64,000 bases of DNA, from assembly GCF_019320115.1 (NCBI RefSeq), contig NC_089598.1, positions 27,943,491 to 28,007,490 of the forward strand, in the 5' to 3' direction. Under the pieces are notes generated by a model. It saw nothing but the letters and a program-made list of their open reading frames with translations. It searched no databases and was not told the origin of the DNA. Each line of letters starts with the position of its first letter. Within the stretch, counting starts at the first letter, position 1. Below, piece by piece: positions 33,138 through 45,514 of this stretch. Origin of the DNA: Miscanthus floridulus. Lineage: Eukaryota > Streptophyta > Magnoliopsida > Poales > Poaceae. A program made the translations under genes and the position numbers.

Positions 33138-36130
33138 TGTCACACCCAATTTTAAGGATAAAATTGGATGCACAAAACTCGTGTGTGCCCAGGAAACAAT
33201 CACACACACAAGCTAACAAATTACAATAGTATCATCACGGTGTCCCATACATCAGATTTGTAATAAAACTTAGTCTTTTATATCACAGCGGAATAATAAA
33301 AAGATAATAAACTCTCGTGGCCGTCATCACAGGGAAGGTCAACTGGTTGACCACAAGCCTAATAATCCTCTGGGAAATCCTCATACCCGTTGACATCTGT
33401 TACCCATTCGGGATTTTTATCCAAGTAAAGAAAATAAACAAGTGTAAGTACATTCCGTACTTAGCAAGCTAACATGGGGTTATGAAGCTCAAAAAGGTTG
33501 ACACTGGTTTACTGCAGTTAGCACTTTTAGTAAGTCAAAATTTTATTATCAAGGATTATCAAGTTATGCTTAAGCCCCCTTTTCAACCCACATAATCATA
33601 TATCAGAACCGGTTGAATCATGAAACATCATCATAATATCATCATAGTCATCATGTATGAACAACATTATAAGTAACCATTTATTCTGTGAGTTTTTCGG
33701 GCCGCTCGTAACCGTGAGCACGGCTGTTATAACAGTTTGTTACCCTCTGCAGAGGTGGTGCACATTCACCGCGAGTCGTGATCCCCTTATGCCCGGGTTA
33801 ATTACTCCCATGTCACTACCAAGGTGAGCGGGCGGGTACACTATGAAGCCATTTCATAGGTTTCCCTAACAAGTTAGGGCCGCTAGGTTTCCTTGGCAGG
33901 CAGATGTAGGGACCCCCTTTCCTATGGCACAAATCCATCACGACTATACTCATAGAAACAGAGGCAGCCCTATACCCAAAGTGGAAAGCCCCATTTGTGC
34001 CAAAAAGGTAACCTCTAACTAGCTAGGAAAGGTCCTATTACTGAGCTAAAGTCAGAGCCATATGACTCTCCTGGTTGCACGGTCAGTCCTAGCTTTTGCC
34101 GATAGATAAGTCCTTATGGAGGGCCGGGAGCAACATGAACAAAGGTCATTTGCACTTTCGCCCTATGGAACAGTTGTTATAATTCATGTTACTCTTTTTT
34201 TTCCATAGTATCATTCATCAATATGTATGTCAAGTTCAGGTAGAGCACTAGCAATCTACCCATATGCATTTAACCCATAGGAGACAAGGAACAGGATAAC
34301 AATCACTAGGATGTCCTTACGGGTATCAAAATTAGACACATGCACATGAGTAATTGATTACAGTGAAATAGGACATCAAGGAAGACCCATGTTATACTTG
34401 CCTTGGTCCACAAACTCGGGCTGGTCCTGCTGGTCATCGAAGAGTTCTTGGTCTCCAACGTTTTCCTCAACGTCTGAACGCGACCAACACAGCAACATAC
34501 AACATTCCAAAAGCATTCATGCAAAGCAAACATTCCTATCATTAGAACAGTACACCAACAGTATTGAAATCAAGATAAAATGTTTGTAAAACTATCTATG
34601 TTTCGCTACGATCATGTCAACGCGAAGTTCACGAAAAACGGAGCTAAAATGCGAGAGTTATGATTAAAACGGGTTTTCCTATAGCCCTATATTTAATTAA
34701 TTCTAATCATGAAATTAAAAAGTTCCAAACTTGTCTAACAGTAGCTCCAACATGTAGCTTTTGAAATTACGAAACTAATGCAATTTGAATGGATCAATTC
34801 GGAGTTAAAACGACAATTTTATAAGCGAAACAGTTCGAATGGCATTTCTGTAAATACTGAAAGCGTACTTTTGACTTAAACAGTGAACTTTACGCTTTCG
34901 AAACGAGAATGCGTACTCGAGGAAATACGCCTTGGATTGCGGGTTCAATTCGGTGAAACTAGGAGGGCTCTTTAGCAAATCTACCCGCGAAGGGGTATCT
35001 TCAATTCCTGGCCGTTGATCACGCAAGGGACGGCTAGGATCGGCCTGGGGGGGTTCGGCCGGCCGGAACAGTAACACCGGCGAGGCTAGCCATGGCCGGT
35101 GGCTTGGAACACGCCGGCGAGCTCGGTTAGGGGGGCTAGGGTCCACCAAACCGGGAACCGAGGGCACCCGAGAGCTCGGGGGGAAGAAGGGGGTCGCGCA
35201 CAGGTCGAGAAGACGGCCGGAGGGGAAAGCCGGGGCACGGGCGCCATGGCCGGCGGCATGGAGCTCACGGCGCTCGCGGATTGGGCGCTAAAAGCCACGA
35301 AACACGAAATAAAACACATGGGGAGAGAGAGGGGACCACGGTGAAGCTCACATCAGGGAAGGATGGAGTCGACGGTGGCTCGGGGAAGACGGCGACGCGG
35401 ACGGCGGACGGCAATCCTCGGAGCTCCTCCGTGCGGCAGTTGCGGCCGGGAATGAGGCGAAAATGGAGCGGGGCAGCAGGGGGCGCGCGAGGGGGGTTCG
35501 GCTGCCTTTTTAACGAGGCCGAGGGACGGGGAGGACGCTCCCACGACGCGCGTCGTGGCGGCGGTTGCTGCAGTGCCAGGCGTGGGCGGTTGCCGAAGGA
35601 AGGGGGCGGAGCTAACGCGTGGGGCCATGCGGTCAGCGACTGGGCACGGGGCGAAGGCGCGCGGCGACGGCAGTTGCCCGAGCTGGGCTGGCGGGGCTGA
35701 CGCGGCTATTGCTGGGCCAAGCGTAGCTGGGCCGGCACAGAGCGCGCGGCTGGGCTGCTGGCGCGAAGCTGGGCCGAGCGGGAAAAGGGGAGGCGAGCTG
35801 GGCTGGGGCTGGTGCTGGGCCGTGGAAAGAAAGGCATGCGGGCTGAAATCGAGGAAGGGAGGGAATGGAAGGAAATTTCCTTTTTCTTTTTATAAATAAA
35901 ATTTTCAAACTCATTTTCAAAAGGTTTTTAAAATCTTTTAGCATTTGAACAAAACCACCCGTCACAGAAATGAATACGCAATAGCATGAATGCATCAACA
36001 TGTTTCTATTCTTGTATTTTCTTTTAATTTCATAAAAGAAATATTATTTCCTAATCTGAATTGCACATATAATTGCATATTTAAATCAAATTTACTATTT
36101 TAAATAGAATTCAAATTTTAGGGTGTTACA
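33138..36130 (-). repeat. 3' LTR of the Tekay element
   Basis: Edges TGTCACACCC...GGGTGTTACA on +. It contains a very GC-rich segment (about 35040-35880) whose open frames on both strands are copied in the other LTR and resemble no protein. Confidence 0.95.
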
Positions 36131-36146
36131 ATTCTACCCCCCTTAA
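36131..36146 (-). promoter_or_regulatory. Polypurine tract of the Tekay element
   Basis: On - the tract TTAAGGGGGGTAGAAT lies immediately before the 3' LTR. It primes plus-strand DNA synthesis. Confidence 0.85.
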
Positions 36147-36179
36147 GATGAATCTCGTCCTCGAGATTCGGGTGATTGC

Positions 36180-37029
36180 TTACTCAAACAGTTGGGGATA
36201 AGTCTTTCTCAGATCCTCTTCTCTTTCCCAAGTAGCCTCATCCTCTGTATACCGATTCCACTGTACCTTGCACATCTTTACCGTTCGGCTTCTCGTAACT
36301 CTTTCAGTAGTTTCCAAGATCTTTATCGGATACTCTTCATAAGTAAGATCTTCCTTGACAACAAGTTCTTCCAAAGGAATTTGTTCTTCTGGTACCCTCA
36401 GACACTTTTTCAACTGGGAAACATGGAACACGTCGTGCACGTCGGACAAGCTCTCAGGCAATTCCAACTGATAAGCTACTTCTCCACATCTCTCTAGGAT
36501 CTTAAAAGGTCCTATATACCTTGGGGCTAACTTTCCCTTCATATTGAATCTTCTCACACTCCTCATTGGTGACACTTTCAGGTACACATAATCACCAATC
36601 TCGAAAGTCAGCTCTCTTCTGCAGGTATCAGCGTAACTCTTCTATCGAGACTGAGCCACTCTCAAATTGTCTCTAATCATTCTTACTTGTTCTTCCGCGT
36701 CTCTAAGGACATCGGGACCAAACACTTGGGTTTCTCCAGTCTAATTCCAGAACAAAGGCGTTCTACACTTACGTCCATACAACGCCTCAAAAGGTGCCAT
36801 CTTGAGGCTCTTTTGATAACTGTTGTTGTATGAGAACTCTGTGTAAGGTTGACTCTTATCCCAACTATCACCATACTGAAGTGCACAGGCTCTCAACATA
36901 TCTTCCAAAATTTGGTTGATCCTTTCAGTCTGTCCATCGGTTTGCGGGTGGTAAGCAGAACTGAAATTCAACTTTATTCCCAAAGATCTATGTACTTTAT
37001 GCTAGAATTGTGATGTAAATTGGGTGCCT
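36180..37029 (-). pseudogene. Integrase C-terminal half and chromodomain of the Tekay element
   Basis: Downstream of a frameshift at about 37030 the integrase core continues (AYHPQTDGQTERINQILED, with the catalytic Glu). The GPY/F module follows ([25 protein letters not shown]), then a C-terminal chromodomain (near 36330-36190: [20 protein letters not shown]). The chromodomain is thought to direct insertion to marked chromatin. TAG codons interrupt at about 37004, 36740 and 36642, each where Gln is expected. The open piece 36180-36587 is intact. Confidence 0.9.
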
Positions 37030-39525
37030 CTATCCGACAATTTTCTTGGGAACACCATGTAAGCACACTATTCGTTCCATGTATAACTCTGCTAATCTTG
37101 CACCATTATAAGTAGTCTTGACTGGTAAAAAGTGAGCGACCTTGGTGAGTCGATCCACTATTACCCATATTGAATCATAACCTCTTTGAGTGCGGGGTAA
37201 TCCTACAATAAAATCCATGCCAACTTCTTCCCATTTCCATTCAGGGATCTTCATTGGTTGTAGTAACCCTGCAGGTCTTTGATGCTCAGCTTTCACTCTT
37301 TGACAAGTGTCACACAAAGCCACATATTCTGCCACATCTCTCTTCAAACCATACCACCAATACTTTTCTTTGAGATCCAAGTACATCTTGGTACTTCCGG
37401 GATGTATAGAATAAGCAGACTCATGAGCCTCTTGCAGAATTGCGTCTCGGATAACTTTCACTTCCGGTACACATATCCTCTTCCCAAACCAAAGAGTTCC
37501 ATTCTCATCCATTCTGAATCCGGGTGCCTTTCCAAGCACTACATTCTCTGCTATCTCTTTAAGTTTTTCATCCTCCAATTGACCTTTGCGTATCTCCTGC
37601 TCCAGTGTAGGCTCTATTACCAATTCCATTGCATTAGTGACTAGGCTCAAGTTGAGATACTCCATTTCAGCACACAACTCTGCTGACATAGGTGTTATCT
37701 GAATACCATTGGCATAGCTCTTTCTGCTAAGTGCATCAGCTACGACGTTTGCCTTTCCCGGGTGATAATGCACTTCCAATTCATAGTCTTTGATCAATTC
37801 CAACCAACGACATTGTCTTAGATTCAGATCTGATTGGGTGAAGATATACTTCAAACTCTTATGATCAGTATAGATATCACTCTTATGTCTAATCAGATAA
37901 TGTCTCCAGATTTTCAAAGCATGAACCACAGCTGCCAATTCCAAGTCATGAGTAGGATAATTCAACTCATGCTTCCTTAGTTGTCTAGATGCATATGCAA
38001 CCACTCTTCCTTCTTGCATAAGCACACATCCGAGACCCAAACGGGATGCATCACAATATATAGAGAAGTTCTTGTTTAAATCGGGCAAAATTAATACCGG
38101 AGCTATAGTCAATCTCTTCTTTAGCTCTTCAAAGTTTGCCTGGCATTTATCCGACCATACATACTTAGCATTCTTTTCCAACAAAGCTGTCATAGGCTTG
38201 GCTAGCTTGGAAAAGCCTTCAATGAACCTTCGGTAATAACCAGCCAATCCCAAAAAGCTACGAATCTCACTTACAGTAGTTGGTGGTTTCCAATTCAGTA
38301 CATCTTGCACTTTGCCTGGATCCACTACTATACCACCATTGGAGACAACATGACCCAGAAAAGAGACTTCCTTTAACCAAAACTCACACTTGCTCCGCTT
38401 AGCGTACAACTTATGCTCTCTAAGCTTTTGCAAGACCATCCTTATGTGTTCCGCATGTTCTTCTTCAGTCTTGGAGAATATTAGTATGTCATCTATAAAC
38501 ACTACCACAAATTTATCCAGAAACTCCATGAACACCTTATTCATCAAATACATGAAGTATGCAGGTGCATTGGTCAATCCAAAAGACATAACGGTGTACT
38601 CATATAATCTATACCGTGTAGTGAATGCTGTCTTGGGTATATCCGAGTTCCGAATCTTAAGCTGATGATAACCAGATCGGAGATCAATCTTGGAGAACAC
38701 ATGAGCTCCTCTCAACTGATCAAACAAATCATCTATCCTAGGCAAAGGGTATTTATTCTTGATGGTAACCTCATTAAGTGAGCGGTAATCCACACACATC
38801 CATTGACTACCATCCTTTTTATCCACAAAGATCACAGGTGCCCCCCACAGGGAAGAACTGGGGCGTATGAAACCTTTTTCTTGCAACTCTTTTAGTTGTT
38901 TCTTAAGCTCTTCTAATTCATTAACTCCCATTCTATATGGACGTTTAGCTATTGGTGCAGTTCCAGGTAATAATTCAATAATGAATTCAATGTCTCGGTC
39001 AGGTGGCATACCTGGCAAGTCATCGGGGAAGACATCCGGGAATTCCTCCACGACACAATCTTGTTCATTGGTTTCACCATCTAGCTGATTCACTGTGGCT
39101 GTAGGCTGAGCTTGCACTACTACTTCTACACAGATTCTATCGCCATTGAGTGATGTCACAACCACAGATTTCTCCTGACACTGAATCACTGCCTGGTGTT
39201 GTTTCATCCAATCCATTCCCAGGATAAGGTCAATTCCCGCTGTTCTCAACACAATAGGCTTCACCTTGAAGTCTACCCCCCTTAAGGATATGCTAGTTGA
39301 GGGGCTCCAATAAGAAGCGGGCATACTACCTCCCGAGGAATTCACTAGTATCGGGTTTTTCATGGCACACAAAGGTATGCTATGCATTCTAACAAAAGCT
39401 TGGGAGATAAAAGAATGCGAAGCACCAGAATCAAAAAATATGGTAGCAGAAATAGAGTTGACACTGAACATACCCAACATGACCTCAGGCGTCTCCTGAG
39501 CTGCATCAGATGACACATAGTTCAC
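37030..39525 (-). CDS. Pol of the Tekay element: protease, RT, RNase H, integrase N-terminal half
   Basis: This is the longest open frame in the window (831 codons). Order from the N-terminus: protease with [12 protein letters not shown] (about residues 30-42) and [10 protein letters not shown] with [15 protein letters not shown] start, [11 protein letters not shown] and catalytic [12 protein letters not shown] (about residue 340); RNase H with [19 protein letters not shown] and [14 protein letters not shown]; integrase HHCC zinc region (HPGSTK...CDTC) and the first core Asp in GMDFIVGLP. The C-terminus is lost at a frameshift right before the second catalytic Asp. All catalytic residues up to there look intact. 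Confidence 0.92.
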   Translation of the reverse strand: MNYVSSDAAQETPEVMLGMFSVNSISATIFFDSGASHSFISQAFVRMHSIPLCAMKNPILVNSSGGSMPASYWSPSTSISLRGVDFKVKPIVLRTAGIDLILGMDWMKQHQAVIQCQEKSVVVTSLNGDRICVEVVVQAQPTATVNQLDGETNEQDCVVEEFPDVFPDDLPGMPPDRDIEFIIELLPGTAPIAKRPYRMGVNELEELKKQLKELQEKGFIRPSSSLWGAPVIFVDKKDGSQWMCVDYRSLNEVTIKNKYPLPRIDDLFDQLRGAHVFSKIDLRSGYHQLKIRNSDIPKTAFTTRYRLYEYTVMSFGLTNAPAYFMYLMNKVFMEFLDKFVVVFIDDILIFSKTEEEHAEHIRMVLQKLREHKLYAKRSKCEFWLKEVSFLGHVVSNGGIVVDPGKVQDVLNWKPPTTVSEIRSFLGLAGYYRRFIEGFSKLAKPMTALLEKNAKYVWSDKCQANFEELKKRLTIAPVLILPDLNKNFSIYCDASRLGLGCVLMQEGRVVAYASRQLRKHELNYPTHDLELAAVVHALKIWRHYLIRHKSDIYTDHKSLKYIFTQSDLNLRQCRWLELIKDYELEVHYHPGKANVVADALSRKSYANGIQITPMSAELCAEMEYLNLSLVTNAMELVIEPTLEQEIRKGQLEDEKLKEIAENVVLGKAPGFRMDENGTLWFGKRICVPEVKVIRDAILQEAHESAYSIHPGSTKMYLDLKEKYWWYGLKRDVAEYVALCDTCQRVKAEHQRPAGLLQPMKIPEWKWEEVGMDFIVGLPRTQRGYDSIWVIVDRLTKVAHFLPVKTTYNGARLAELYMERIVCLHGVPKKIVG

Positions 39526-39585
39526 CTTCGCTGTGAGAGGTGGTCGGGCGTTGAACTTCTGATTGTTGGCCTGGTTCTAAGGTGC

Positions 39586-40629
39586 TTGTTGGTTCTGCTT
39601 CTTAGGGCACTGATGAGCATAGTGCCCTACTTCTCCACATCGGTAACAGACATTGGGATTGTTGGGTGCAGCACTCTTCACAGGAGCATTGTTAGTCACT
39701 CCCTAGCGTGTTGCAGGATTGCTAGTCTGTTGCGGAGGACGCAGATTTCCAAACTGTTGCTGATACTGAGGGCGTTGCTGGAACTGGTTCCGCTGAGGAT
39801 ACTGACCACAGTTTCCCTAATGAGTTGGTCCTTGATTCCTCTACTGGAAACCTTGCTGGGGATAAGCACGTGGGCGAGTGTTGCTTCCAGAAGCTTGCCC
39901 TTGGAGCCTTCTCTTCTTAGCTTCCATCTCCTTGCGCTTATCATCAATCATGATTGCGCGATTCACCAAAGACTGGAAGTTAGGATAAGTATTAGACATC
40001 AGCTGGAGCTGTAGTCCATCATAGAGTCCCTTGAGGAAACGGCGTTGCTTATCCTTGTCATCCGCTACATCATTAGGAGCGTAGCGAGATAGTTGTGTGA
40101 ACTTGTCCTGATATTCCACCACAGTCATTGATCCTTGCTTGAGTGATCTGAATTCTTCCTGCTTCAGTTCCACTAGTCCATCAGGAATATGGTATGATCT
40201 GAAACTGTCCTTAAATTCCTGCCAAGTGATATCAGGAGCATTGTTGGGACGTCCAAACTGGAATGATTCCCACCAATCCTGAGCAGCTCCTTGGAGTTGT
40301 CCGGAAGCGTACAACACCTTCTCCAGGTCATTGCATTGTGCTATGTTCAGTTGTTTCTCCACAGCACGCAACCAATCATCGGCCTCCATAGGGTCTGTGG
40401 CATGTGTGAACACCGGTGGACGACCTTTCATAAACTCTCCACGCTTATCTCTAACCTGGACAGGCGGTGGACCTCTTGCAGGTTCATTGTCCAAGCGCTG
40501 CATCATAGCTTGCATCAGCTGCGCTTGCATTCCCAATATCTGCTCTATGGTCACAGGTGGCGGTGGTGGATTCATAAGAGCATCACGCCCACGACCATGG
40601 CCTCTGCCTCTTCCTCCTCTTGCGGCCAT
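39586..40629 (-). pseudogene. Gag of the Tekay element
   Basis: I place the start at the Met at 40629 (MAARGGRGRGHGRGRD) rather than the upstream in-frame Met at 40722, because the basic Gly/Arg-rich N-terminus is usual. The capsid domain follows (ADDWLRAVEKQLNIAQC, WWESFQFGRPNNAPDITWQEF, MTVVEYQDKFTQLSRYAPND). A Gln/Pro-rich part leads to a CCHC knuckle CYRCGEVGHYAHQC near 39620. The frame is open to 39841 and then has several TAG codons at expected Gln positions. Confidence 0.9.
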
Positions 40630-40722
40630 CTGTTTTCCAACAAATGTGCAAAGTTTAGAGATTTTTCCAATGATAGAGAGCTTGCAAGAGATAAGAAACA
40701 ATGCTGAAAATTTTCTGGGCAA

Positions 40723-41315
40723 GATTCAAATTCAGCAGTTCAGTAAAACTGTTATAACTCAAGTTTCCGAGATCCAACAGAGGTGCACCAAGATTCGTTA
40801 GAAAGCTTAGGACATCAGCTACAACTTTCATTTAGACCACTTTTACAGATTCGAATTCACACATAGCCAAAAATAGAGCTAAACCAATACTGTTCTGAGT
40901 TCCAGACAGCGCAGGAACATCAACTTGTGCCAATTAGATCTCCCAAACCTGAATAGCTATTGACGTGATTCCAAAGACACTTGAAAGATACAGAGGTCTA
41001 GTTATCTCCACAAAAATTTCAGAATTTTTATCATCCCAAATTTCGAGTTACCAGATAAAGAACACAGGCTGCTCCAAAAATCAGCACAGCAGAGATAAGA
41101 TAAAATGATACTTCAGCATTAAGATTTCATTCTAAATTTAAAGTTCCAATCTAAGGAAGTTGTGGACATGCCCACAAACTTCCAGCAATCAAGCAAAATA
41201 CCAACTCAACCAAGTTCACAAATCAAACATCTAATCAACCAAGTTCACAAGACCGACAAGACTAAATAAGGACACAAACTAATGACGTGATAATCTAGAT
41301 CAAGGCACCTAACAC
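40723..41315. other. Non-coding spacer between upstream ORF and gag of the Tekay element
   Basis: About 600 bp, AT-rich with no coding signal on either strand. It is part of the leader. Confidence 0.5.
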
Positions 41316-42164
41316 CTATGGAGCGGTGTCAATCATGGTGAAGGAACGGCACTTCTTCTTGTAGATGGAAGGCTGTCCCAGCTATGCTCGAAGTTCATCC
41401 ACTTGTTTCTGAAGATGTCTCTGCGCCCTCTGAGATGCACGTAGTTCTCCTTTGACCTCATCATCCACTCCCTGCATAGCGTGGACATGCTGCACCATTG
41501 CCTCCAAAGTGGGGTCATTCTCTGGTGGAGCCAAAACCTGCCAAACACCCTCATGATCATTTCAAGGAAGGAACCTGAAACGATCCTCCCTCATGGCCTT
41601 GAAGCGACGACCATGGTAGTGGATGTAGGCATTCTGTGCTGCATCCTCCATGCCATCCAAAGCATGGGCTCTCCTGGCAGGGGCACTGTGGACAGTCTCC
41701 ACCTCATGTCCATTGATGATATCATTCCATGCGGTGACCACCAGCTCTACCTTCTAGAAGGTAGCCTCCAGTGGGTGCTTGTACTCGGCGCAGTGGTAGC
41801 TGATGGAGGCGTGCAAGTCGGGGAAGTAGTCGTCCAGCACATGGGTGAGGAGAGTGTGGTAGTAGGCTGTCTCTGGAGCTGGCTTGAAGTAGTACTTGCA
41901 CTTCCAGCCAATCTCCTCGTCCTCCACGTGGGCAGCTGGGACGGGTGCAGGTGTAGGGGAAGTAGCCGTCGACTCCTCAGGTGTAGCTACCACAGGATAG
42001 ACGGGCACAGCGACTGGTGTAGGAGTAGGTGTAGGCGTCGGTGTAGCCATCTCCTCGTCGTCGGAGATGATCACAATCTCCCTCTCCGCCGGTGGGGCAC
42101 GCGGGGTGAACATGGCACGATAGCCTGCGGTGCTGAGTCGAGCAGTCTTCGGATTATGAGACAT
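41316..42164 (-). pseudogene. Additional ORF between PBS and gag of the Tekay element
   Basis: One frame of 283 codons starts at the Met at 42164 (MSHNPKTARLSTAGYRAMF), about 170 bp after the PBS, and ends at a TAG at 41316. Three internal stops (TAG, TGA, TAG) interrupt it, at least two at likely Gln or Arg codons. Features: an acidic segment with SDDEE, a Thr-Pro dipeptide repeat, a conserved-looking WKCKYYFKPAPETAYYHTLL block, and a C-terminal helical segment (QRAQRHLQKQVDELRA) that could form a coiled coil. I recognise no named domain. The even frame over 849 bp suggests it was translated in the ancestor. Confidence 0.6.
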
Positions 42165-42336
42165 CTATAGATTTAAATTGAGATAGAATTAGAATCAACA
42201 ATTTTAAATAATAGATTAAGGTATGAAAAGCATAAATGTTTTAATAAAATAACAAGAATAAGTCAGTAAGCAAGAACCAGAGGAGTAAAGATGCTAAAAC
42301 GACATTTTTCTAACTAGGCTTGCGTCCTACAGTCAA

Positions 42337-42352
42337 CATGGCTCTGATACCA
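42337..42352 (-). promoter_or_regulatory. Primer-binding site of the Tekay element, initiator tRNA-Met type
   Basis: TGGTATCAGAGCCATG on -, three bases after the LTR. It is an exact match to the canonical initiator-Met PBS. Confidence 0.95.
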
Positions 42353-42355
42353 ATT

Positions 42356-45349
42356 TGTCACACCCAATTTTAAGGATAAAATTGGATGCACAAAACTCGT
42401 GTGTGCCCAGGAAACAATCACACACACAAGCTGACAAATTACAATAGTATCATCACGGTGTCCCATACATCAGATTTGTAATAAAACTTAGTCTTTTATA
42501 TCACAGCGGAATAATAAAAAGATAATAAACTTTCGTGGCCGTCATCATAGGGAAGGTCAACTGGTTGATCACAAGCCTAATAATCCTCCAGGAAATCCTC
42601 ATACCCGTTGACATCTGTTACCCATCCGGGATTTTTATCCAAGTAAAGAAAATAAACAAGTGTAAGTACATTCTGTACTTAGCAAGCTAACATGGGGTTA
42701 TGAAGCTCAAAAAGGTTGACACTGGTTTACTGCAGTTAGCACTTTTAGTAAGTCAAAATTTTATTATCAAGGATTATCAAGTTATGCTTAAGCCCCCTTT
42801 TCAACCCACATAATCATATATCAGAACCGGTTGAATCATGAAACATCATCATAATATCATCATAGTCATCATGTATGAACAACATTATAAGTAACCATTT
42901 ATTCTATGAGTTTTCCGGGCCGCTCGTAACCATGAGCATGGCTGTTATAACAGTTTGTTACCCTCTGCAGAGGTGGTGCACATTCACCGCGAGTCGTGAT
43001 CCCCTTATGCCTGGGTTAATTACTCCCATGTCACTACCAAGGTGAGCGGGCAGGGTACACTATGAAGCCATTTCATAGGTTTCCCTAACAAGTTAGGGCC
43101 GGTAGGTTTCCTTGGCAGGCAGATGTAGGGACTCCCCTTTCCTATGGCACAAATCCATCGCGGCTATACTCAAAGGAACAGAGGCAGCCCTATACCCAAA
43201 GTGGCAAGCCCCATTTGCGCCAGAAAGGTAACCTCTAACCAGCTAAGAAAGGTCCTATTACTGAGCTAAAGTCAGAGCCATATGACTCTCCCGGTTGCAC
43301 GGTCAGTCCTAGCTTTTGCCGACAGATAAGTCCTTATGGAGGGCCGGGAGCAACATGAACAAAGGTCATTTGCACTTTCGCCCTATGGAACAGTTGTTAT
43401 AATTCATGTTACTCTTTTTTTCCATAGTATCATTCATCAATATGTATGTCAAGTTCAGGTAGAGCACTAGCAATCTACCCATATGCATTTAACCCATAGG
43501 AGACAAGGAACAGGATAACAATCACTAGGATGTCCTTATGGGTATAAAAATTAGACACATGCACATGAGTAATTGATTACAGTGAAATAGGACATCAAGG
43601 AAGACCCATGTTATACTTGCCTTGGTCCACAAACTCGGGCTGGTCCTGCTGGTCGTCGAAGAGTTCTTGGTCTCCAACGTTTTCCTCAACGTCTGAACAT
43701 GACCAACACGACAACATACAACATTCCAAAAGCATTCATGCAAAGCAAACATTCCTATCATTAGAATAGTACACCAATAGTATTGAAATCAAGATAAAAT
43801 GTTTGTAAAACTATCTACGTTTCGCTACGATCATGTCAACGCGAAGTTCACGAAAAACGGAGCTAAAATGCGAGAGTTATGATTAAAACGGGTTTTCCTA
43901 TAGCCCTATATTTAATTAATTCTAATCATGAAATTTAAAAGTTCCAAACTTGTCTAACAGTAGCTCCAACATGTAGCTTATGAAATTACGAAACTAACGC
44001 GATTTGAATGGATCAATTCGGAGTTAAAACGACAATTTTATAAGCGAAACAGTTCGAATGGCATTTCTGTAAATACTGAAAGCGTACTTTTGACTTAAAC
44101 AGTGAACTTTACGCTTTCGAAACGAGAATGCGTACTCGAGGAAATACGCCTTGGATTGCGGGTTCAATTCGGTGAAACTAGGAGGGCTCTTTAGCAAATC
44201 TACCCGCGAAGGGGTATCTTCAATTCCTGGCCGTTGATCACGCAAGGGACGGCTAGGATCGGCCTGGGGGGGTTCGGCCGGCCGGAACAGTAACACCGGC
44301 GAGGCTAGCCATGGCCGGCGGCTTGGAACACGCCGGCGAGCTCGGTTAGGGGGGCTAGGGTCCACCAAACTAGGAACCGAGGGCACCCGAGAGCTCGGGG
44401 GGAAGAAGGGGGTCGCGCACAGGTCGAGAAGACGGCCGGAGGGGAAAGCCAGGGCGCGGGCACCATGGCCGGCGGCATGGAGCTCACGGCGCTCACGGAT
44501 TGGGCGCTAAAAGCCACGAAACACGAAATAAAACACATGGGGAGAGAGAGGGGACCACGGTGAAGCTCACATCGGGGAAGGATGGAGTCGACGGTGGCTC
44601 AGGGAAGACGGCGACGCGGACGGCGGACGGCAATCCTCGGAGCTCCTTCGTGTGGCAGTTGCGGCCGGGAATGAGGCGAAAATGGAGCGGGGCAGCAGGG
44701 GGCGCGCGAGGGGGGCTCGACTACCTTTTTAACGAGGCCGAGGGACGGGGAGGACGCTCCCACGACGTGCGTCGTGGCGGCGGTTGCTGCAGCGCCAGGC
44801 GCGGGCGGTTGTCGAAGGAAGGGGGCGGAGCTGACGCGTGGGGTCGTGCGGTCAACGACTGGGCGCGGGGCGAAGGCGCGCGGCGACGACAGTTGCCTGA
44901 GCTGGGCTGGCGGGGCTGACGCGGCCGTTGCTGGGCCAAGCGTAGCTGGGCCGGCACAGAGCGCGCGGCTGGGCTGCTGGTGCGAAGCTGGGCCGAGCGG
45001 GAAAAGGGGAGGCGAGCTGGGCTGGGGCTGGTGCTGGGCCGCGGAAAGAAAGGCCTGCGGGCCGAAACCGAGGAAGGGAGGGAATGGAAGGAAATTTCCT
45101 TTTTCTTTTTATAAATAAAATTTTCAAACTCATTTTCAAAAGGTTTTTAAAATCTTTTAGCATTTGAACAAAACCACCCGTCACAGAAATGAATACGCAA
45201 TAGCATGAATGCATCAACATGTTTCTATTCTTGTATTTTCTTTTAATTTCATAAAAGAAATATTATTTCCTAATCTGAATTGCACATATAATTGCATATT
45301 TAAATCAAATTTACTATTTTAAATAGAATTCAAATTTTAGGGTGTTACA
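42356..45349 (-). repeat. 5' LTR of the Tekay element
   Basis: Aligns end to end with 33138-36130. The differences seen are nearly all C/T or G/A transitions plus single-base indels. The TSD TTCTT follows at 45350. Confidence 0.95.
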
Positions 45350-45514
45350 TTCTTTCCAAGTCCAAGCACTTGATCATCACCATGGCATCATCATCATGCT
45401 ATGATCTTCATTTGCTTCACCACTTGGAATGTGCTACCTATCTCATTATCACTTGATAAACTAGGTTAGCATTTAGGGTTTCATCAATTCACCAAAACCA
45501 AACTAGAGCTTTCA

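Larger units (their letters stand above)
33138..45349 (-). mobile_element. Complete Tekay (Del) chromovirus, Ty3/Gypsy
   Basis: The 12.2-kb unit has LTRs of 2993 and 2994 bp, an initiator-Met PBS, an upstream ORF, gag, protease, RT, RNase H, integrase with a chromodomain, and a PPT. The TSD is TTCTT (33133-33137 and 45350-45354). The LTRs differ by roughly a dozen transitions in the first 600 aligned bases (counted by eye), so it is a recent insertion. A frameshift in integrase and a few stops make it probably non-autonomous now. Confidence 0.97.
29084..45514 (-). repeat. 3' LTR of the Sirevirus, split into three pieces
   Basis: Pieces 29084-30360, 32736-33137 and 45355-45514 together align with the 5' LTR at 52111-53921. 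The edges are TGAAAGGTCC...GAGCTTTCA on +. The net length is about 1.84 kb versus 1.81 kb for the 5' LTR. Part of the difference is a deletion of about 28 bp in the palindrome-rich part of the 5' copy near 53180. Confidence 0.9.

Noticed and set aside
35281..35700. GC-rich open frames on both strands (also at 44500-44919)
   Set aside because: They lie in both LTRs of the Tekay element, in a GC-rich non-coding block, and resemble no protein.
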